A stretch of 64,000 nt of DNA, taken from the NCBI GenBank assembly GCA_019359615.1, contig JAHHHA010000023.1, forward strand, positions 43,770-107,769, in the 5' to 3' direction. Positions 42,717 through 52,735 of the stretch are shown here, piece by piece. The DNA comes from Cyanosarcina radialis HA8281-LM2. Lineage in GTDB: Bacteria; Cyanobacteriota; Cyanobacteriia; Cyanobacteriales; CCAP-1448. Position 1 is the first letter of the stretch, and each line of letters opens with the position of its first letter. A program made the translations under genes and the position numbers. The notes below the pieces were generated by a model. The model saw only the letters and a program-made list of their open reading frames with translations. It was not told the DNA's origin and made no database searches.

Positions 42717-45700
42717 TTAACTTTCGATCGCCCCCAATACCCGCAATGCTTCTTTTTGCGCGTCGGTTAATCCCGTCACCCCTGAGATGTTCGCGCCTTC
42801 ATAAGGACGCTCGACCGTCAAGATTCTCAAACACTCGCCCGTGCGGCTATCCCAGAGCCGAATCGTGCCATCCTCGCTACTGCTGGCAATCCAACGCCCT
42901 TCTGGATCGAACGCTACCGATCGAATCGGACTGGTATGCCCTGGTAGAGTATCGATCGAGGTTCCCCGCTCTAAATCCCAAAGTTTGAGGGTGCGATCGA
43001 AACCACCACTCACTAGCAAGTTTCCTTGGGGATGAAAGCTGATACTCATAATCGGGTAGGTATGCCCCTCCAAAGTTTGCAGGCACTTTCCGGTTTGCAG
43101 ATCCCATAACTTGATGGTACAGTCGTCGCTGCCGCTGGCTAGCCGCCGCTCTAAGGGGTCGAAAGCGATCGCCATCGTCTGTCTGGCGTGTCCTTCGAGG
43201 GTCAAAAGGGGATCGCTTGCGTCGGGATGCCAAAGCTTGACGATGCCGTCTTGACTGCTAGTGGCTAAGTATTGCTCCTTGGGACTAAACGCCACAGAGG
43301 GAATCCAGTTTACCCCCGGTTCAAAAACTCGCAGACATTGCCCGGTTTTAACATCCCACAGGCGCACGAAGCGATCGAGACCAGAACTTGCCAGCAGCGA
43401 TCCATCCCGGCTGAAGGCCACCGAACTCACCCAATTTGGGGTGCGGAAAGCGCGTAAAAAGTTGCCGCTCTTTACATCCCACAAACAGATGGTGCGATCG
43501 AAACTCCCGCTGGCCAGCAACTGCCCATCCGGACTGAAAGCAGCGGACGAGATGCGATCGGTGTGTTTTTGCAAACAACTGAGGCAATCTCCGGTCTGCA
43601 CGTCCCACAATCGCAGAGCTTTATCGCCATGACAGCTTGCTAAGATTCGCCCTTCTGGATGGAAGGCGACGGAGGATACTATTTTGGAGTATCCCTGCCA
43701 AGTCTTGAGGCTATGACCCGTTTGGACATCCCAGAGGCGGATCGATTGGTTGAGCGCGGCACTGACCAAGACGTGCCCGTCGGGGCTGAAGGCAACCGAT
43801 TGCACTACTGCCGTATGCCCCAGCAACGTGCGGTAACAATGTTGAGTTTTGGCCTCCCAGAGTTTAATGGTTTGGTCTTCACTGCCACTGGCTAACGTTC
43901 GACCGTCCGGGCTAAATGCCAGCGTCCAAGTTGTAGCGGCGTGCCCCGGCCACACCGCGATCGCACCCCCCGTTTGCGCGTCCCAGAGGCGAATCGTGCC
44001 ATCGATACTGGAACTAGCAATAATCTGACCGTCTGGGCTAAAGGCGATCGCTAAAATCCCTTGGGCGTGTCCCTCTAAGATCTGCAAGGTCTGCCCGGAT
44101 CGCACGTCCCACAGGCGGACGTTACAGTCGCTACCCCCGCTGGCGATTCGATCGCCACCATCTGGGTGCGGAGCAGGATCGAATGCCACCGCCCCCAACC
44201 AGCCCTGATTTCCGTCCAGTACGTTCAGACACTTCCCGGTCTGCAAATCCCAGATTTTGACAATGCCTTCTTCGCCGCCACTGGCCAGGAGGCTACCATC
44301 TCTATTAATGGCAACGCTCAAAACTACCCCTTTGTGTCCGTGAAATTCGCGTCGAACCGTACCAGAGGCAATATCCAATTGTTTGACAACGCGGTCGGCG
44401 TTGCTGATGACGAGCGTTTCACTATCCCGACTGAAGGCGATCGAATTTATCCAAGAGGCAATTCCCCTAAAAGCGGCGATTTGCTGCCCGTCTTCCACTT
44501 GCCACACGTAGACTTCGCCGCTATCGTGACTGGTAGCGATGTGTCGAGCGTCGGGACTAAAAGCCACGCCCAAAATATCGCCGAGTGCTTGAGTAAAAAT
44601 CGAGTGGCTCAGGTCGGCATGACGAAAATTCGTTCCGTGTAAATTCACCATTCGCAAGTCTGCCTGCCAAATGGCTAAATAGGAAAAGTCTAGATGGCTT
44701 AAATCTGCTCCAAGCTGGCACAGCAGGTTGATGGCATTGCCAGCAAAGTATCCCGGCTGCAACCTAGCTTGTAATTGCTGAACCTTCAGCAGTTGCAACA
44801 GCAGTTGCTTCAGGTTGTCGCTGCCTCCTTGTGTTTCCAGCAGTTTGGCCAAGATGGGTTGGACGATCGAGCGGATCTGTGCGTCTCTCACGTAGTCTTT
44901 GGCCTGCGCCTTCAGCAAAGCATGACTTTTGAGCAGATCGATCTCTACTAGTTCTATTTCCTGGCAGATTCGATCGATTAACCGTTCGGTGACGTATTCC
45001 ATCACTACAGGCTGCTGAGAAAACCTAACGCGATCTGCCTTCATCAAGCCTGCGGCCGGTGCTGATGTCGGCTTGATTTTTTCAATTAAAGATCGTCGAT
45101 CGAGCGATACTAATGCGTCCCATAACTCTACCTGCGAAACTGATGTTAGTAAATCTGCTCGTAACTGTTCTGCACTCACAGCTTCTCGATCGATCGCCAA
45201 CCAGTACATTATTTGTTTCTCTAAATCGCTGAGACGCTCGAACTGCTGGGCGAGCAAGTCGCGAATGTCTTTAAATAAGAGTTTCTCTCGATCTAAAAAA
45301 GCGGCAATATTGCGATCGAATAAATCTTTCAGCGGCATGGCTACAATCCTTAAGGCCAGGGGATTGCCTTGATAGCGAGCGATTAAAGCTTCTACTTGCG
45401 GTTCGTTTGCTGGGAAATTCAATCCCTTGGCAGCTAAAATAGTTTTTCCTTCGGCGATCGACAATGGTTCCAGCCGCAGCAATCTTACAGGTGAGTCAGG
45501 TCCGGCTGGAGTAGAAACCTCAGCAGGAATTTCGCGACTCGTCAGCAAAATGCAACTCTGGTGCCGTCCTTCTCCCAACTGCTGAAACAGCCAGCCGTAA
45601 TCTTCGTAACCCGATCGATAAGTCCCTACTAATTCGCTACCGGACAAAACTGCCTCGACGTTATCTAGAATCAGCAGGCAGCGGCGGTCGCGCAACTGCT

Positions 45701-46301
45701 CTAGCAACTGAGGCATGGCGTTTTCCGGCCGCAGGGGTCGATCTGGATCGAGCGTCCCCATCAAATCGGCTAGCAAATCGCCCAGAGGTGGAGCCTGCCG
45801 TAGCGATCGCCAGATGACAACCTCAAATCGATCGGTAGCCGCAAGTTGCTGCGCTAATTGAGTTGCAAGCGTCGTTTTTCCGATGCCACCCATACCCGCG
45901 ATCGCAATTAATCGACACTCTTCCTGCCTCACCCACCGCTTTAGTGTGGCTAATTGGACCTGTCGCCCGCAAAACTGGGAAACATCGGGTGCTTCTCCCC
46001 AGTCGGTGCGATCTATCCTCGGCGAGGTTGGTAAATTCTGCGATCGCTTTTGCTGGACGTAACGTACTACAGCCTCCTGCAAATTCAGTTTTGTAACCTT
46101 AATGCTGAGTGCCTGAGATAGCAATTTCCAGAGTTCTGCGCCGACATCTTTGATGTAGCCGTACTCGTGATTCAGTTCTGCCGCCATTTTGTGATAGGAC
46201 TGCTGATACCAAGCTCGGCGAAAAATATCGATTTGCAGTTCGCTGAGAGATTGGGGGGCTAAAACTGCCGTGACGATCGATAATGCTGATTCAAATGTCA
46301 T
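42717..46301 (-). CDS. NB-ARC STAND NTPase with 14 WD40 repeats
   Basis: The 1194-residue protein starts with a helix-turn-helix-like region ([20 protein letters not shown]) as seen in cyanobacterial vMAP-type STAND proteins. An NB-ARC ATPase follows, with P-loop [10 protein letters not shown] (about 136-144), Walker [12 protein letters not shown] and sensor ILLTSREIP, then a winged-helix and helical arm. Then 14 WD40 units, each ending in a LWD-x-x-TG-type motif, suggest two seven-bladed propellers. STAND proteins are NTP-driven switches used in signalling and immunity, and the propellers probably sense a ligand. Similar direct MITE copies lie on both sides. An ATG four codons upstream is also possible. 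Confidence 0.92.
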   Translation of the reverse strand: MTFESALSIVTAVLAPQSLSELQIDIFRRAWYQQSYHKMAAELNHEYGYIKDVGAELWKLLSQALSIKVTKLNLQEAVVRYVQQKRSQNLPTSPRIDRTDWGEAPDVSQFCGRQVQLATLKRWVRQEECRLIAIAGMGGIGKTTLATQLAQQLAATDRFEVVIWRSLRQAPPLGDLLADLMGTLDPDRPLRPENAMPQLLEQLRDRRCLLILDNVEAVLSGSELVGTYRSGYEDYGWLFQQLGEGRHQSCILLTSREIPAEVSTPAGPDSPVRLLRLEPLSIAEGKTILAAKGLNFPANEPQVEALIARYQGNPLALRIVAMPLKDLFDRNIAAFLDREKLLFKDIRDLLAQQFERLSDLEKQIMYWLAIDREAVSAEQLRADLLTSVSQVELWDALVSLDRRSLIEKIKPTSAPAAGLMKADRVRFSQQPVVMEYVTERLIDRICQEIELVEIDLLKSHALLKAQAKDYVRDAQIRSIVQPILAKLLETQGGSDNLKQLLLQLLKVQQLQARLQPGYFAGNAINLLCQLGADLSHLDFSYLAIWQADLRMVNLHGTNFRHADLSHSIFTQALGDILGVAFSPDARHIATSHDSGEVYVWQVEDGQQIAAFRGIASWINSIAFSRDSETLVISNADRVVKQLDIASGTVRREFHGHKGVVLSVAINRDGSLLASGGEEGIVKIWDLQTGKCLNVLDGNQGWLGAVAFDPAPHPDGGDRIASGGSDCNVRLWDVRSGQTLQILEGHAQGILAIAFSPDGQIIASSSIDGTIRLWDAQTGGAIAVWPGHAATTWTLAFSPDGRTLASGSEDQTIKLWEAKTQHCYRTLLGHTAVVQSVAFSPDGHVLVSAALNQSIRLWDVQTGHSLKTWQGYSKIVSSVAFHPEGRILASCHGDKALRLWDVQTGDCLSCLQKHTDRISSAAFSPDGQLLASGSFDRTICLWDVKSGNFLRAFRTPNWVSSVAFSRDGSLLASSGLDRFVRLWDVKTGQCLRVFEPGVNWIPSVAFSPKEQYLATSSQDGIVKLWHPDASDPLLTLEGHARQTMAIAFDPLERRLASGSDDCTIKLWDLQTGKCLQTLEGHTYPIMSISFHPQGNLLVSGGFDRTLKLWDLERGTSIDTLPGHTSPIRSVAFDPEGRWIASSSEDGTIRLWDSRTGECLRILTVERPYEGANISGVTGLTDAQKEALRVLGAIES

Positions 46302-46713
46302 AACTACAACCATTTGGAGAATAGCGATCGGCTGTTCTAGAACGCGAACGGGCCGATCTTAAGTCATTCGCCCTGGCTGGAGGCATCTGCAAAACGTCTC
46401 GTTTTCCATCTCAGCTAATTTCACGGCTGACTACGACTTTAGTTGAGATCGCTGAGAGAATGAGACGAAAGTCGTATAGCATCAGAAGACAAGGATAGCC
46501 CAGAAGGCTGTCCTACAAGAATGTAATTTATACCAAATCCGGTTTCCAAAACCGTCTTGACCTCAAAGAGCCTCCGGCTCCCCTCTCCCTTGGGAGAGGG
46601 GTTGGGCGCTGCCCTGAAGCTCTGCCGAAGGGGGTGAGGGCAGCAATGGATGGTATGAGAACCGGATTTGGTATTACTCAATTGAAAATTGCTATAAAAT
46701 TTGCTGCACTGTT
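46302..46713. other. Divergent intergenic region with a MITE
   Basis: This roughly 410-bp gap separates the divergent NB-ARC and NarL-type genes. It holds the MITE at 46531-46673. A 5' portion (46320-46440) could carry both promoters, but I see no consensus boxes. Confidence 0.45.
46531..46673. mobile_element. MITE, 143 bp, with nested 25-bp insertion
   Basis: This has the same termini as the 41957-42074 element (TACCAAATCCGG / CCGGATTTGGTA) and direct TTA flanks (46528-46530 and 46674-46676). The core hairpin is identical, but GCGCTGCCCTGAAGCTCTGC-type sequence is inserted after GGGGTTGGG, which accounts for the 25-bp size difference. It lies about 230 bp upstream of the NB-ARC start. Confidence 0.8.
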
Positions 46714-47361
46714 ATGATTCGGATCTTGATAGTGGACGACCAAAGCTTAATTTGTGAAGGACTGCAAACCATACTGGATTTGCATCCCGATTTGCAGGTA
46801 GTAGGAACTGCTAGCAATGGGGAAATGGCGATCGAGCAGGTGGAAGCCCTACAGCCCGATCTAGTCCTGATGGACGTGCGAATGCCAATTATGGATGGCA
46901 GAGCCGCCACCCGAAAGATTTGCGAGCAATTTCCTGATGTGGCAGTGCTAGTTCTCAGTACGTTTGACGACGATCTCTACATTGCCGAATCGATTCGGGC
47001 GGGTGCGAAAGGGTATCTTTTAAAAGATATGCCCGCCCAGGAGCTAGTACAGGCAATTCGACTGGCGTGTCAGGGTTACGCTCAATTGGCTCCAGGACTG
47101 TTAGACAAGTTGATCAAGCAACCTTGGAATATCGCTAAGCCAACTGCTTCCCCAGAACTGGAGACGCTGACGCGCCGCGAGCAAGAGGTATTGCAGTTAA
47201 TCGCCAATGGTGCCACTAATCGAGAAATTGCCGAGCAGTTGTTTATTAGGGAAGGTACTGTCAAGACTCATGTGACGCATTTGCTCGGTCGGCTCAATTG
47301 CAAGAATCGCGCTCAATTAGCGATCGTTGCTAATTCGGCGTTTGCCGATGATAAATCCTAG
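46714..47361 (+). CDS. NarL/FixJ-type response regulator
   Basis: The 215-residue protein has a receiver with IRILIVDDQSLICEGL, phospho-acceptor Asp in LVLMDVRMPIMDG (about 54) and Lys in GYLLKDMPAQ. The LuxR/NarL helix-turn-helix is LTRREQEVLQLIANGATNRE followed by IAEQLFIREGTVKTHV. It binds DNA and responds to a histidine kinase, but none is encoded nearby, so it is an orphan in this window. It is divergent from the NB-ARC gene, across a MITE. Confidence 0.93.
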   Translation: MIRILIVDDQSLICEGLQTILDLHPDLQVVGTASNGEMAIEQVEALQPDLVLMDVRMPIMDGRAATRKICEQFPDVAVLVLSTFDDDLYIAESIRAGAKGYLLKDMPAQELVQAIRLACQGYAQLAPGLLDKLIKQPWNIAKPTASPELETLTRREQEVLQLIANGATNREIAEQLFIREGTVKTHVTHLLGRLNCKNRAQLAIVANSAFADDKS

Positions 47362-47445
47362 TCGAAAGTCGCGATCGCTAGCAATATCGAGGATTTTTGC
47401 AGGCAAGATGCCTACTCCACAAGAATTGTTAGATATGCTTAATAA

Positions 47446-49530
47446 TTAAGCCGCAGATGCTAGCAAATTCTGATACACGGTTTCAATACTTTGCATTTCC
47501 GAAGATACATCGCTCTTGAGTCGATCGAGACGTGCTAATTCTGCTGCTCGATCGATTTCCCGCTCTTCTTTTTGTTGCAACAGGTTATCTAACTCAACCT
47601 GGCGAGATTTGATATCATCATCAATTCTCTGACTGACTTCTCTTTCGTAAGTATCAAAGCAATCTTTGACAGCATTATTAACAGTAAACCACTGCTCTTG
47701 AGCTACTTGTGGTAGATGTTTGACTAACTCTTTTTTAGTAATTTTGACTAATTCCTGGCGGGCGCGATCGGCTTGAAAAGCCCCAACTCCCAATCCTAAA
47801 AGTGCTAACCCTATCGGACCTAAAAGTATAGTAGCCGGAAAAGCTGCTACCACAATGCTACTAATTCCAATTACCGTAAAGTAGTTGAGCAAGATGCTTT
47901 TCCAATCGAAACCAACTCCTGCCATGGCAATACCAGCGATGTTACCAGTAGATAAAGAAAACAGTCCCATTGCCCATTTAGCCCATCCTGGAGAGTTATC
48001 TTCTATAGACTCATTCGGAGTAGTTGTCACTTTTTGCCCTGTCAGCTTTTCGGTAATTTTATCTGTGACTTGATTGTAAGAAGCCCCATATTGAGCGGCG
48101 CTGCTGGATAGTTGCGAAAAAGCAGCATTCATCTCTTGTTCGGCACTGCGACTCCACTCAGATAGCTTGTCGTTAACGTACTGCTCGAATGCTTTTTGTA
48201 GAGAGCGATTAAATTCTTCTCTTTTCCCTCGATCTAAAAAATCAAATAAGTTTAATTCCGGTTGGTAGCGCAAGAAATCAGATTCAAACGTGTTACCCAA
48301 ATTTAAGACATAATCGCGGAAAGAGTCGGCGATCGCTTTAGATTTTTCATCTCTAGTAGTTCTAATTTCCGATTGGAAGCGATCGCGAATATCTGTAAGG
48401 TTTTTAAACTCTGGTTCGACCGAACTTATCCTTTGCTTCAAGTCGCTGGCATCCCGCTCTAGTAAGGATATCCGACGGGCGATCGCTTCTTGGACTTTAG
48501 TAGTAGCTTGCCGAGCTAAAGTTCTGGCTTGCCGCAATTCAGAAATTCCTCTTTCTTCGGTTAAAAATGTATTAATAGCTCCAATAAATTTTGGAAATCC
48601 CGTACTTTCTAAAGAAGCATTTGGATTTTTCAATCGTCGCCGTAAAGCCTGAATAGCGGAGACTTCAAATACTCTCTCTTCATAAAGATCGTGTCCATCT
48701 ACTTGACAATATTCCCAGAGGTTGGATTGAAAAACTCGGCGCAGTTTCTCTTCTGCTGCTTGTAATTCTTCCACATCGTCTGGATCGATTAAACTTTCTC
48801 GCACTCGATCCCAAGCGTTAATTAAAAAGAAAATGCTCAGACCTCGATTTTTAATATAATTTTCTAGATACCGACGTTCGCCCAAAGTACAGGGTTGCGA
48901 TGCCGCCATCACAAACAAGATGGCATGACAGTTGTGGATGTAACCTAAAGATAATTCATTGCGGGCTTCTGTATCGTTGAGTCCTGGGCTATCAATAATT
49001 TCTACGCCTTGCTCTAGCAAAGGTAAAGGATACTCGACTACAGCATATTCAACATCGGGAAAAGCTTGCTTTTTCTCTTGCTCTAATTGTTTGGCTTCAG
49101 CCGGATCGATCGTATAGCTTTGTTTAAAACTGGTAAAATCTAGTTGTTGAGGTCTTTTGCCATCGTTAAAGTGAATGGTAACTTTCTTTTCTGCACCATA
49201 ACGTAAGACTGTCAGCAAAGCCGTACAAGGATTAACATCGCTGGGCAATAAATTTTCACCGATTAAAGCGTTAAGAAACGTACTTTTCCCCCGCTTCATG
49301 TCGCCTAATACTAGCAGTCGAAAAACACCTTTTTGCAGGTTTTTACTGGCAATATTAATATCTTCTATTTCTCGATCGTTGCCCAGCTTGCCCGAAGCTT
49401 TTTCGGCGGCAACTTCAGCTTGCTGCAAAATTTCAGCCACATTGCTTAAATGACTGGCTATTTCTTGGCGGGTTCTCGCTACTCGCCCTAAATTGCTCAA
49501 AAAATCACTACTTTCAGTTTTGTAGCTCAT
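47446..49530 (-). CDS. Bacterial dynamin-like GTPase (BDLP type)
   Basis: This 694-residue dynamin has G1 GDMKRGKSTFLNALIGE (76-92), G3 DSPGLNDTEA (about 180) and G4-like NAWDRV. Long helical bundles follow, and a hydrophobic paddle (SSIVVAAFPATILLGPIGLA, about 575-600) lies between coiled coils. It closely resembles the Nostoc BDLP family, which tubulates membranes upon GTP binding. The 558-residue dynamin at 35214-36890 is a more distant relative. It is a single gene on the minus strand. Confidence 0.92.
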   Translation of the reverse strand: MSYKTESSDFLSNLGRVARTRQEIASHLSNVAEILQQAEVAAEKASGKLGNDREIEDINIASKNLQKGVFRLLVLGDMKRGKSTFLNALIGENLLPSDVNPCTALLTVLRYGAEKKVTIHFNDGKRPQQLDFTSFKQSYTIDPAEAKQLEQEKKQAFPDVEYAVVEYPLPLLEQGVEIIDSPGLNDTEARNELSLGYIHNCHAILFVMAASQPCTLGERRYLENYIKNRGLSIFFLINAWDRVRESLIDPDDVEELQAAEEKLRRVFQSNLWEYCQVDGHDLYEERVFEVSAIQALRRRLKNPNASLESTGFPKFIGAINTFLTEERGISELRQARTLARQATTKVQEAIARRISLLERDASDLKQRISSVEPEFKNLTDIRDRFQSEIRTTRDEKSKAIADSFRDYVLNLGNTFESDFLRYQPELNLFDFLDRGKREEFNRSLQKAFEQYVNDKLSEWSRSAEQEMNAAFSQLSSSAAQYGASYNQVTDKITEKLTGQKVTTTPNESIEDNSPGWAKWAMGLFSLSTGNIAGIAMAGVGFDWKSILLNYFTVIGISSIVVAAFPATILLGPIGLALLGLGVGAFQADRARQELVKITKKELVKHLPQVAQEQWFTVNNAVKDCFDTYEREVSQRIDDDIKSRQVELDNLLQQKEEREIDRAAELARLDRLKSDVSSEMQSIETVYQNLLASAA

Positions 49531-49656
49531 CTATTTGACGTTAAACGCTAGTTTTGCCCCAGTATAAACTAAAAATCTGAAGTGCTACCATGCTTAATGT
49601 TCCAGATGTTCGACTGTCACATCGGTTGCAGGTAAAGGGCGATCGCGACGAGATTA

Positions 49657-50025
49657 TTAAGGCTGTGTCAACTCTACTAGGTGTCCATCTGGATCCGCCA
49701 CGACTGCACGTCGTCCCCAAGCAGAATCCATAGGAGGTGAAATAATTGAAGCACCATACTTTTTGAGTTCGCAGATAACGACATCTACAGAAAATACTTG
49801 AAATCCTAGCCGAGTTGCCGCCGTCGATGTTGTTCCAGAAGTATGCGGATAAATTTCAAAGGTGACACCACCTAGTTCGCTAGCAAAATGCTCTAAACCC
49901 TTACCGTGTTGATGTTTGATGAAAGACAAACCCAGCAATTGATAAAACGCAGCAGTTTGTTCGATGTTGCTCGATCGAATAACAACCAAGTTGAGTTGAA
50001 CTTTACTCTTAAGATTGGGTTTCAT
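49657..50025 (-). CDS. VOC-family (glyoxalase-like) protein
   Basis: The 122-residue protein has the vicinal-oxygen-chelate fold pattern: LNLVVIRSSNIEQTAAFYQL (strand and helix 1), LEHFASELGGVTFEIYPH and AVVADPDGHLVELTQP (closing metal-binding Glu). VOC proteins include glyoxalases, dioxygenases and antibiotic-resistance proteins. The metal-site residues seem partly conserved, but the substrate is not predictable. It ends near a short gap before the dynamin gene. Confidence 0.85.
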   Translation of the reverse strand: MKPNLKSKVQLNLVVIRSSNIEQTAAFYQLLGLSFIKHQHGKGLEHFASELGGVTFEIYPHTSGTTSTAATRLGFQVFSVDVVICELKKYGASIISPPMDSAWGRRAVVADPDGHLVELTQP

Positions 50026-50166
50026 GACATCGATCGAATTTCACCTCACTACATCACCAATTTTCCTCAGATAGCGTCTGGCTTGTAGCTTCACAAAGAG
50101 TGGATCGAGGCCGCTAACTTCATCAACGTATACAACATCTAACTGTTGAGAAATCTGCTCATCGCT

Positions 50167-50208
50167 GCGATCGCCTCGATTATTCAATAATTTTGACGGG
50201 TAGCGATC
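50167..50208. repeat. 42-bp direct repeat, copy 1 (downstream of the Rpn gene)
   Basis: GCGATCGCCTCGATTATTCA-type sequence recurs at 51113-51154 in the same orientation, 39 of 42 bases identical. On the minus strand both copies read DRYPSKLLN-RGDR, and two of the three differences are silent in that frame. The frame at this copy continues to a stop near 50040 without a start codon, so it may be a gene relic. Confidence 0.5.
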
Positions 50209-50255
50209 TCTCTTAACGTTGCGAGTAACTAAGCGATCGCCACATTAGGTTAAAT

Positions 50256-51038
50256 TTAGTTGGGCGCAGACTCGTTTATTTGCTGTTGAAGTTGTTGGAC
50301 TTCCTCAAGCGTTAAGCCTGTGGAAGGCGCAATAATGTCGATTGCTATTCCTCTACGCAAGAGATTGATAGCGATTTCTCGTTGTTTTTTCATTTCTCCT
50401 TCTGCCAGTCCTTCTGCCAGGATCGAGCGATAAACAGTTGATTCTTGCATGATGTCCCTCCGCAATAGACGATAAATCGCTTCTTCATCTAATTTTAGCC
50501 CAGCTAAAATGCCTGACGCTGCCATCAGATTTGCTTGTGTCATAGGATCTGAAATCTCATCCACCTTTTGAGCGGCTTGACGCAGTGTTTCTTCTGCATC
50601 CGTACTTTGACCTAGAACCGCAAAGGGAATCAGTCCAGGATATTGCAGGAAGAGCGATGCAGGTTGCTCCCACAACCTAATGACCTCAAACTCGTGGCGA
50701 GTGCGTTCCATCGTAAAGCTGGTTTGATGCACCAACTCCGATTCAATCTGCTTCAGGTAAATTACGATTTGCCGCATCGGTTTGGTTGGATCTCTTCGAT
50801 ACATTCGCACGCGGTAATCCAAAAGGCGGAAGGGAATATTATTCTTGGGAAGCGTTTGAAACTCGATCTGCAAAACAGACTCGTTCGATTCGAGAAAAAT
50901 CAGTGCGTCGGCTCGAATCGGGTCGAGGGAAAGTTCAGTGGGTTGGATTTCTGTTAGGGTAACAGGTTCTCCCAGCAGCCAACTGGCAAAGTCGGCAGAG
51001 AAGTTTTCGGCAAGGAATCGGCAGGTATCGTCATACAT
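50256..51038 (-). CDS. Rpn-family (PD-(D/E)XK) putative transposase/nuclease
   Basis: The 260-residue protein starts MYDDTCRFLAENFSADFASW and has the nuclease core DALIFLESNESVLQIEFQTL, with Asp, Glu and Gln placed like the PD-(D/E)XK motif. YRVRMYRRDPTKPMRQIVIY follows. A C-terminal segment (EEAIYRLLRRDIMQESTVYR; GLTLEEVQQLQQQI) resembles the DUF4351-type tails of Rpn-family proteins. RpnA of E. coli promotes RecA-independent recombination. These genes are numerous in cyanobacteria and behave like accessory genes. A 42-bp repeat lies on each side. Confidence 0.8.
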   Translation of the reverse strand: MYDDTCRFLAENFSADFASWLLGEPVTLTEIQPTELSLDPIRADALIFLESNESVLQIEFQTLPKNNIPFRLLDYRVRMYRRDPTKPMRQIVIYLKQIESELVHQTSFTMERTRHEFEVIRLWEQPASLFLQYPGLIPFAVLGQSTDAEETLRQAAQKVDEISDPMTQANLMAASGILAGLKLDEEAIYRLLRRDIMQESTVYRSILAEGLAEGEMKKQREIAINLLRRGIAIDIIAPSTGLTLEEVQQLQQQINESAPN

Positions 51039-51112
51039 AGAAGGGATTGTACAACTGCTGGCACCGATTTGATTTTGAGCAAATCTAAAGTTTGATGAAA
51101 GACTGCTAAAGG

Positions 51113-51154
51113 GCGATCGCCTCGACTATTCAATAATTTTGATGGATAGCGATC
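51113..51154. repeat. 42-bp direct repeat, copy 2 (upstream of the Rpn gene)
   Basis: This is the partner of the repeat at 50167-50208. It lies 75-116 bp before the Rpn gene start, between it and the preceding small gene. Confidence 0.5.
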
Positions 51155-51191
51155 GCCATTGGTTGTGCCGAGAGAGAAGTGCGATCGCCTG

Positions 51192-51491
51192 CTATCGATC
51201 GCGCGGATCTGAATCAATAGCTGTTACCATCTCTTCAAAAGACATAGATTGCAGAACAGATAGAAGATTAACTGCTTTAGTTAATAGATAGGGAGTATCT
51301 TCGTAGTCATCTTGACTTGGCAGAACAATTTGAATTGGTTTCCCTCGATCGTCCACGCCCTTTTCAAAAACGAGTAACCGTGGATTTCGATGAGCGATCG
51401 CTACCCACCCGTTTTGCTGGAGATAGTTGACCACTTCAGCGACGCGAAGCTTCTGAATTTGGACGGAATTTGACAAGACTTCAGAGGTCAT
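51192..51491 (-). CDS. Small protein paired with the DUF4365 gene
   Basis: The ATG at 51489-51491 gives a 99-residue protein (MTSEVLSNSVQIQKLRVAEV; NGWVAIAHRNPRLLVFEKGV). It begins 2 bp after the DUF4365 stop codon, so the two form a tight operon. A longer frame up to 51668 overlaps the DUF4365 gene and is less likely. The fold looks like a small alpha/beta protein, and I do not know its family. It may regulate or inhibit the nuclease-like partner. Confidence 0.65.
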   Translation of the reverse strand: MTSEVLSNSVQIQKLRVAEVVNYLQQNGWVAIAHRNPRLLVFEKGVDDRGKPIQIVLPSQDDYEDTPYLLTKAVNLLSVLQSMSFEEMVTAIDSDPRDR

Positions 51492-51493
51492 GG

Positions 51494-52000
51494 CTACTCT
51501 CCAGTTTTGACATTCTCCATTAAGGTTAGCAAAGATTCTGGGGTAAGGCGTTGCTGTCGGGTAATGCGGATTCTGACAGACTGGCGATTGGCGCTGAGGC
51601 TGCCGCTGAGATATTCCCAATAGCAAGTACCTTTCAATCTGAGTTCTGATTCTTCGCAAACGAGCCATTGCGCGGGATCGGGGGGCAGTGCTAACAAAAT
51701 GAGGATACAGGGAATGGCAGTTCTCCTGCTGCGTCTAAGAATCAAGTCATTGTATGTTTTTGCTTCCAGATCGTAGATGACATGGGTGGAATTGAGTTGC
51801 CATTGAGTTGGGGCTTTGAGTTGAAAACTGAGAGAAAAGCCAGATTCGACTCGCCGATTTTGATACACAATGACTTCATCAAAGCTACCATCTACGCCAT
51901 AGTCGTATTCGCGAATGGCTAAGTTGAGTCCGGCACGTCCAGCGATCGCCCGAATATAGGCACGGCTTAACGCTTCAGCAATATGTTGGTCGGTTAACAC
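51494..52000 (-). CDS. DUF4365 domain protein
   Basis: The 168-residue protein begins MLTDQHIAEALSRAYIRAIA and has EYDYGVDGSFDEVIVYQNRR and FSLSFQLKAPTQW. Asp and Gln-x-Lys fit a PD-(D/E)XK nuclease-like core, as proposed for DUF4365. Such proteins are found alone or fused to STAND or other effector domains in accessory islands. It is encoded 2 bp upstream of a small partner gene. Confidence 0.8.
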   Translation of the reverse strand: MLTDQHIAEALSRAYIRAIAGRAGLNLAIREYDYGVDGSFDEVIVYQNRRVESGFSLSFQLKAPTQWQLNSTHVIYDLEAKTYNDLILRRSRRTAIPCILILLALPPDPAQWLVCEESELRLKGTCYWEYLSGSLSANRQSVRIRITRQQRLTPESLLTLMENVKTGE

Positions 52001-52197
52001 AGTTGCTTATAGCCAGTAGGATGGTTGATGGCATCGTAGCATGAGAAATTGCCAGATTCATTTCGAGCGATCGCCATTGTTTTTGTCGATCGAGAAGAGC
52101 GAGCGAATTATCTATGTATTGGGCGATCGTTATTAGATAAATAGGTGTTCTTGGGTTTTGTGGTTAAAATTACGGCAGGCGATCGCACTGGCTTGAT

Positions 52198-52689
52198 TTA
52201 GTAACTATAGTCAAGTCGAAAGCGTTTTCCACGTTTCTTAACCTCTTCTAAAGCCGTTAAAAATTCTTCTAGGTCGCCAATTACACCTGAGCCGGGTTGA
52301 GATTCTGTCAACTCTGGATTTTCCAAGAAGTATTTAAGAAGAATACGACCAGTTTCTATGCCCTCATCTACTGTATACCATGGACCAATCCGATAATAAA
52401 CTAGATTTATTTTATCTTCGATCTCCTCAGTTAATTCAAAATCATCATCTTCATCCTCTAAGTCATCAAGAGTTTTACCAAAAGCAGTTACTTCTGCTTC
52501 AGATTGAAGCTCTTCAGATACTACAAAATCAAAAATGCTTTTTACATTAAGTTTTTCAGCAGCAGCGCAAACAACATCATGGGAGTAAGGGATATTATTT
52601 GCAAAGAAAAGATCGCCACTCTCCAGATCGCCAGGAATAATTTTCGCAGGTCCTTCTTGTTCGACTTCCATTGTTAAATATTGAGACAT
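52198..52689 (-). CDS. Acidic protein of unknown function
   Basis: The 163-residue acidic protein (MSQYLTMEVEQEGPAKIIPG; LDDLEDEDDDFELTEEIEDK) has predicted alpha/beta content and a C-terminal basic end (EEVKKRGKRFRLDYSY). I do not recognise it. It lies 46 bp downstream of the Hsp70-like gene on the same strand and is probably co-transcribed with it. Confidence 0.6.
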   Translation of the reverse strand: MSQYLTMEVEQEGPAKIIPGDLESGDLFFANNIPYSHDVVCAAAEKLNVKSIFDFVVSEELQSEAEVTAFGKTLDDLEDEDDDFELTEEIEDKINLVYYRIGPWYTVDEGIETGRILLKYFLENPELTESQPGSGVIGDLEEFLTALEEVKKRGKRFRLDYSY

Positions 52690-52735
52690 AAGACATAATT
52701 ACCTAGCTAATTACAGCTATTAGGAATACTACAGA

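Noticed and set aside
51492..51668. N-terminal extension of the 99-residue gene
   Set aside because: It overlaps the DUF4365 coding region out of frame and shows no conserved features.
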